NCBI GenBank assembly: GCA_963788965.1 | Contig: CAWBIK010000005.1 | Span: 1,922,001-1,986,000, forward strand | Direction of reading: 5' to 3' | DNA: 64,000 nt | From: QHXQ01 sp963788965 | Lineage (GTDB): Bacteria; Acidobacteriota; Blastocatellia; Pyrinomonadales; Pyrinomonadaceae | Shown: in pieces, positions 61,621-64,000 of the stretch | Layout of the letters: each line of letters begins with the position of its first letter | Position numbering within the stretch: the stretch's first letter is position 1 | Notes under the pieces: generated by a model | Databases searched by the model: none | Seen by the model: only the letters and a program-made list of their open reading frames with translations | Told to the model about the DNA's origin: nothing | Position numbers and translations under genes: made by a program

Positions 61621-61636
61621 GGCAAACCTCATACCG
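61621..61636 (-). promoter_or_regulatory. Candidate sigma-54 promoter of glnD-glnB
   Basis: On the minus strand CGGTATG-AGGT-TTGCC keeps the invariant GG and GC at correct spacing and matches 8 of 12 consensus positions. Transcription would begin near 61609, 64 bases before the glnD ATG. The enhancer pair 61720-61763 lies about 107 bases upstream. Confidence 0.5.
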
Positions 61637-61719
61637 CGCGTTGACCCGCCGACGCGACGCGGCATTAGCGCCATTAAGGTCTGCCTTATGACTTTGATTT
61701 GCCGCCGCAACGCACGTAA

Positions 61720-61763
61720 CGACGAATTTGTCGCCCCGTCTCGCGGCGACGACAAAAATGTCG
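61720..61763. promoter_or_regulatory. Enhancer before glnD: two CGACR-N4-TGTCG sites 30 bp apart
   Basis: CGACGAATTTGTCG (61720-61733) and CGACAAAAATGTCG (61750-61763). The second is identical to the second amtB site, and the 30-bp spacing is the same. The 16 bases between them are not conserved, so the similarity is not a simple repeat copy. Confidence 0.68.
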
Positions 61764-61877
61764 TTCCGGTTAATCGTGCGCCGATCTTTAGATACTGTCT
61801 GGTCAGCACCATTCTCAACAAACGCCGGCCGGCACTGTGCTCGTCATCCTATGCGGAATCAGACTTGTTAAGCCTAA

Positions 61878-61921
61878 TGATAATTTTGTCACCGCCCGCT
61901 TTGACACCAACAATTATGTCG
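61878..61921. promoter_or_regulatory. Candidate enhancer of glnA: two degenerate sites 30 bp apart
   Basis: TGATAATTTTGTCA (61878-61891) and CAACAATTATGTCG (61908-61921) are weaker versions of CGACA-N4-TGTCG with the same 30-bp spacing. They lie about 146 bases before the -24 element at 62046. Confidence 0.5.
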
Positions 61922-62044
61922 CGCCTGCCCGCGCATAACACTTGCGCGTATGTGACCACAGCCCAATCGGTCGTCAGACAAACTCGTTCGCAGGACAACA
62001 ATTAACCGGGCGACGCGGCAACGCAAACACGCGGCGCACATCAC

Positions 62045-62060
62045 TGGCACGCGAGTTGTC
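62045..62060 (+). promoter_or_regulatory. Sigma-54 promoter of glnA
   Basis: TGGCACG-CGAG-TTGTC has a perfect -24 element, correct spacing and TTG at -12. It would give a leader of about 475 bases before glnA, which is long. Confidence 0.68.
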
Positions 62061-62199
62061 AGGCATGAAACGTGTCACATGCTTCAGGGTCTTGCTGGTT
62101 GTCGTGCTGGCGTGTGAGGCGTAGAGCTAAAGGGTTTGAGCAGCGGCCGCGCAATCCGGTCGGCTTTGCGCGCGGGCATTTGTTGAGAGAAAAACCTAT

Positions 62200-62275
62200 G
62201 GCCTACCTGTCCTAGCTTTGGCAGGCGCGAGACAGGCAGGCCACTGATCTAATCGCCCCCTATCAGGGGTCGATT
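62200..62275 (+). other. Two consecutive hairpins in the glnA leader
   Basis: GGCCTACCTGTC (62200-62211) pairs with GACAGGCAGGCC (62231-62242) with one mismatch. AATCGCCCCCT-ATC-AGGGGTCGATT (62251-62275) follows. No U-run is present. They may be an RNA regulatory element or a small RNA; I recognise no known class. Confidence 0.45.
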
Positions 62276-62424
62276 GAGGAGCAGACGTTACAACATGCGC
62301 AGAGCAAAATCAATCATCCATGCGCGCGGCGCGCTGTTGACTGTGCAACTACTACAGCATCACCTGCTGATGCGGAAAGGAGAACCAGCACCGTAAACAA
62401 AACATTTCTCTAAAGAGCAAAGAT

Positions 62425-62468
62425 AGCCATGAGCGATTGCTGCCTTGCGGGTGCAACCGTTCATGGCT
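62425..62468 (+). other. Hairpin close to the glnA start
   Basis: AGCCATGAGCG (62425-62435) pairs with CGTTCATGGCT (62458-62468), with a smaller inner TTGC/GCAA stem. It ends 78 bases before the glnA ATG. The class is unknown. Confidence 0.4.
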
Positions 62469-62546
62469 GTTCGCACGCGTGCGCGCGCCGAAGCTGGCGC
62501 GGGCCGCAAACATCAATCGCAACCTTTATAGCTAGAGGATAATTTT

Positions 62547-63963
62547 ATGAGCGTGAAAAGCGTGCTTAAATTTGCCGAAGACGAGAAGGCCCGTTACGTC
62601 AACGTCCGCTTCACGGACTTGCTCGGCGCGTGGCATCACCTGACCTTTCCCATCGAAGAACTGTCCGAAGGCTCGTTTGACGACGGCTTCGGCTTCGACG
62701 CTTCCAGTTTGCGCGGCTGGGCTTCGATTCACGAGTCGGACATGCTGCTCGTGCCCGATCCGGGGCGCTCCTGGATCGATCCGTTCATGCAGGAGAAGAC
62801 CCTGTGCCTGATCGCCGACGTGGTTGATCCGATCACGCGCGCCGGCTACTGGCTCGACCCGCGCGGCCTCGGCAAACGCGCCGAAGCCTACCTGCGTTAT
62901 CTCGGCATCGCCGACACAGTCAACTTCGGCCCGGAAGCCGAGTTCTTCGTCTTCGACGAGGCGCGCTATCAGAACGACCCAAACGCCGCCGGTTACATGC
63001 TCGACAGCAACGAAGCCGCTTGGAACAGCAACAGCCAGAACGGCCACGGCAATCGCGGTTATCAAATTCGTCACAAGGAAGGCTACGTCCCGTTGCCGCC
63101 GCTCGACACCTTGCAGGAGTTCCGCACAGAGGTATCGAGCGAACTGAAGAAGGCCGGCATACACGTCGAATGTCATCATCACGAGGTGGCCGCCGCCGGT
63201 CAATGCGAGATCGACTTTCGTTATTCGACCCTCGTAGGCACGGCCGACAACCTGCAACTTTTCAAATACACGGTACGCAACGTCGCCCACCGGCAAGGCA
63301 AAGTGCGCGACCTTCATGCCGAAACCCCTGTACGGCGACAACGGCAGCGGCATGCACTGTCATCAATCCCTGTGGAAAGCCGAGAAACCCTTGTTTGCCG
63401 GCGACGGCTACGCCGGCCTGTCTGAGATGGCCCGCTACTACATCGGCGGGTTGTTGAAACACGCCGCCGCCATCGTCGCCTTCGCTGCCCCGACGACCAA
63501 CAGCTACAAGCGCCTCGTGCCCGGCTTTGAAGCACCCGTCAATCTCGCCTACTCGGCGCGCAATCGCTCGGCGGCCATTCGCATCCCGATGTTCTCGACG
63601 AATCCGAAGTTGAAGCGGTTGGAGTTTCGTCCGCCCGATCCGAGTTGTAATCCGTACTTAGCGTTCTCGGCGATGTTGTTGGCGGGCTTGGATGGGATCC
63701 AGAATCGGATTGATCCGGGCGAGCCGCTCGACAAGGACATCTATGATCTCGCACCGGAGCAGTTGCAGGACGTGCCGAGTTTACCGGGCAGTCTGGACGA
63801 ATCGCTCGCGGCGCTGGAAGCGGATCACGACTTCTTGCTCAAGGGCGACGTGTTCACGCCGCAGTTGATCGACCGCTGGATCACGTACAAGCGCGAGAAA
63901 GAGATTCAACCGCTGCGGATGCGCCCGCACCCGCTTGAGTTCGCGCTCTACTTCGACATCTAA
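62547..63963 (+). CDS. glnA: Glutamine synthetase type I, frameshifted
   Basis: Makes glutamine from glutamate, ammonia and ATP; about 472 residues. The beta-grasp N-terminus is FAEDEKARYVNVRFTDLLGAWHHLTFP. Then come EGSFDDGFGFDASSLRGWASIHESDML, GPEAEFFVFD (metal Glu), HHHEVAAAGQCEIDFRY and, after a break near 63315, FMPKPLYGDNGSGMHCHQSLW (metal and glutamate binding), NSYKRLVPGFEAPVNLAYSARNRSA, and RLEFRPPDPSCNPYLAFSAML. DKDIYDL (about residue 400) corresponds to the adenylylation Tyr loop of GSI-beta; no glnE is in the window. The ATG at 62547 has GAGG nine bases before it. It is linked to glnD, glnB and amtB. Confidence 0.94.
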
Positions 63964-64000
63964 GGCGCTTAACGCTTGGGAGCGCAGGCCCGACGCCTGC

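Noticed and set aside
62065..62124. A 19-residue signal-peptide-like frame starting at the ATG in 62065
   Set aside because: Its start lies upstream of or at the expected sigma-54 transcription start and has no ribosome site.

Overview
The window looks like a chromosomal segment of an Acidobacteriota bacterium, probably class Blastocatellia. The reasons are high GC, two very large Oar-like TonB-type receptors with carboxypeptidase-regulatory N-termini, an EtfAB plus membrane Fe-S oxidoreductase module, and many SDR and acyl-CoA dehydrogenase genes. This placement is inference from gene content; there is no rRNA gene. About two thirds of the genes carry one or more single-base frameshifts while the protein signal continues cleanly in the next frame. 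This points to indels in a long-read or metagenome assembly, not to gene decay. I therefore give gene spans across the frame breaks.

Bases 1-30,400 are a fatty-acid/acyl-CoA catabolism island. It starts with an SDR and an HSL-type hydrolase. A minus-strand unit follows (acyl-CoA dehydrogenase, P450, histidine phosphatase), then a divergent TetR regulator. A long plus-strand array comes next: etfB, etfA, an EtfAB:quinone oxidoreductase, three acyl-CoA dehydrogenases, SDRs, an acyl-CoA ligase, a class II aldolase, a FadN-type hydroxyacyl-CoA dehydrogenase/hydratase, thiolase, two MaoC hydratases, an enoyl-CoA hydratase, two PaaI thioesterases, an APH-type kinase and an alcohol dehydrogenase. 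A convergent minus unit holds a thioesterase, an AidB-like dehydrogenase and an MDR reductase. An Oar-like receptor (30,485-33,699) has the same TetR-type operator as the acyl-CoA dehydrogenase at 3,836-5,609. In both promoters it overlaps the -10 box by one base, so uptake and oxidation may share one repressor.

Bases 34,000-44,400 are mixed: a PfkB sugar kinase, an NHL-repeat protein that is probably fused to an M23-like domain, a GNAT, an SDR, a cupin, a second Oar-like receptor and a secreted HExxH protein.

Bases 44,500-54,300 are amino-acid biosynthesis. A minus-strand operon (chorismate mutase, prephenate dehydratase, DAHP synthase) is preceded by a candidate attenuator with a Tyr/Phe-rich leader peptide. 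A plus-strand operon (metY, metX, SDR, asd) is preceded by a SAM-II riboswitch and an intrinsic terminator.

Bases 54,300-64,000 are nitrogen assimilation: a GAF-AAA+ sigma-54 activator, amtB, glnB, glnD and glnA. amtB, glnD-glnB and glnA each have a sigma-54 type promoter. About 107-146 bases upstream of each lies a pair of 14-bp palindromic sites whose centres are exactly 30 bp apart. This looks like an enhancer shared by one regulon and is the most interesting signal in the window. Palindromic intergenic repeats of two families are scattered through the right half.
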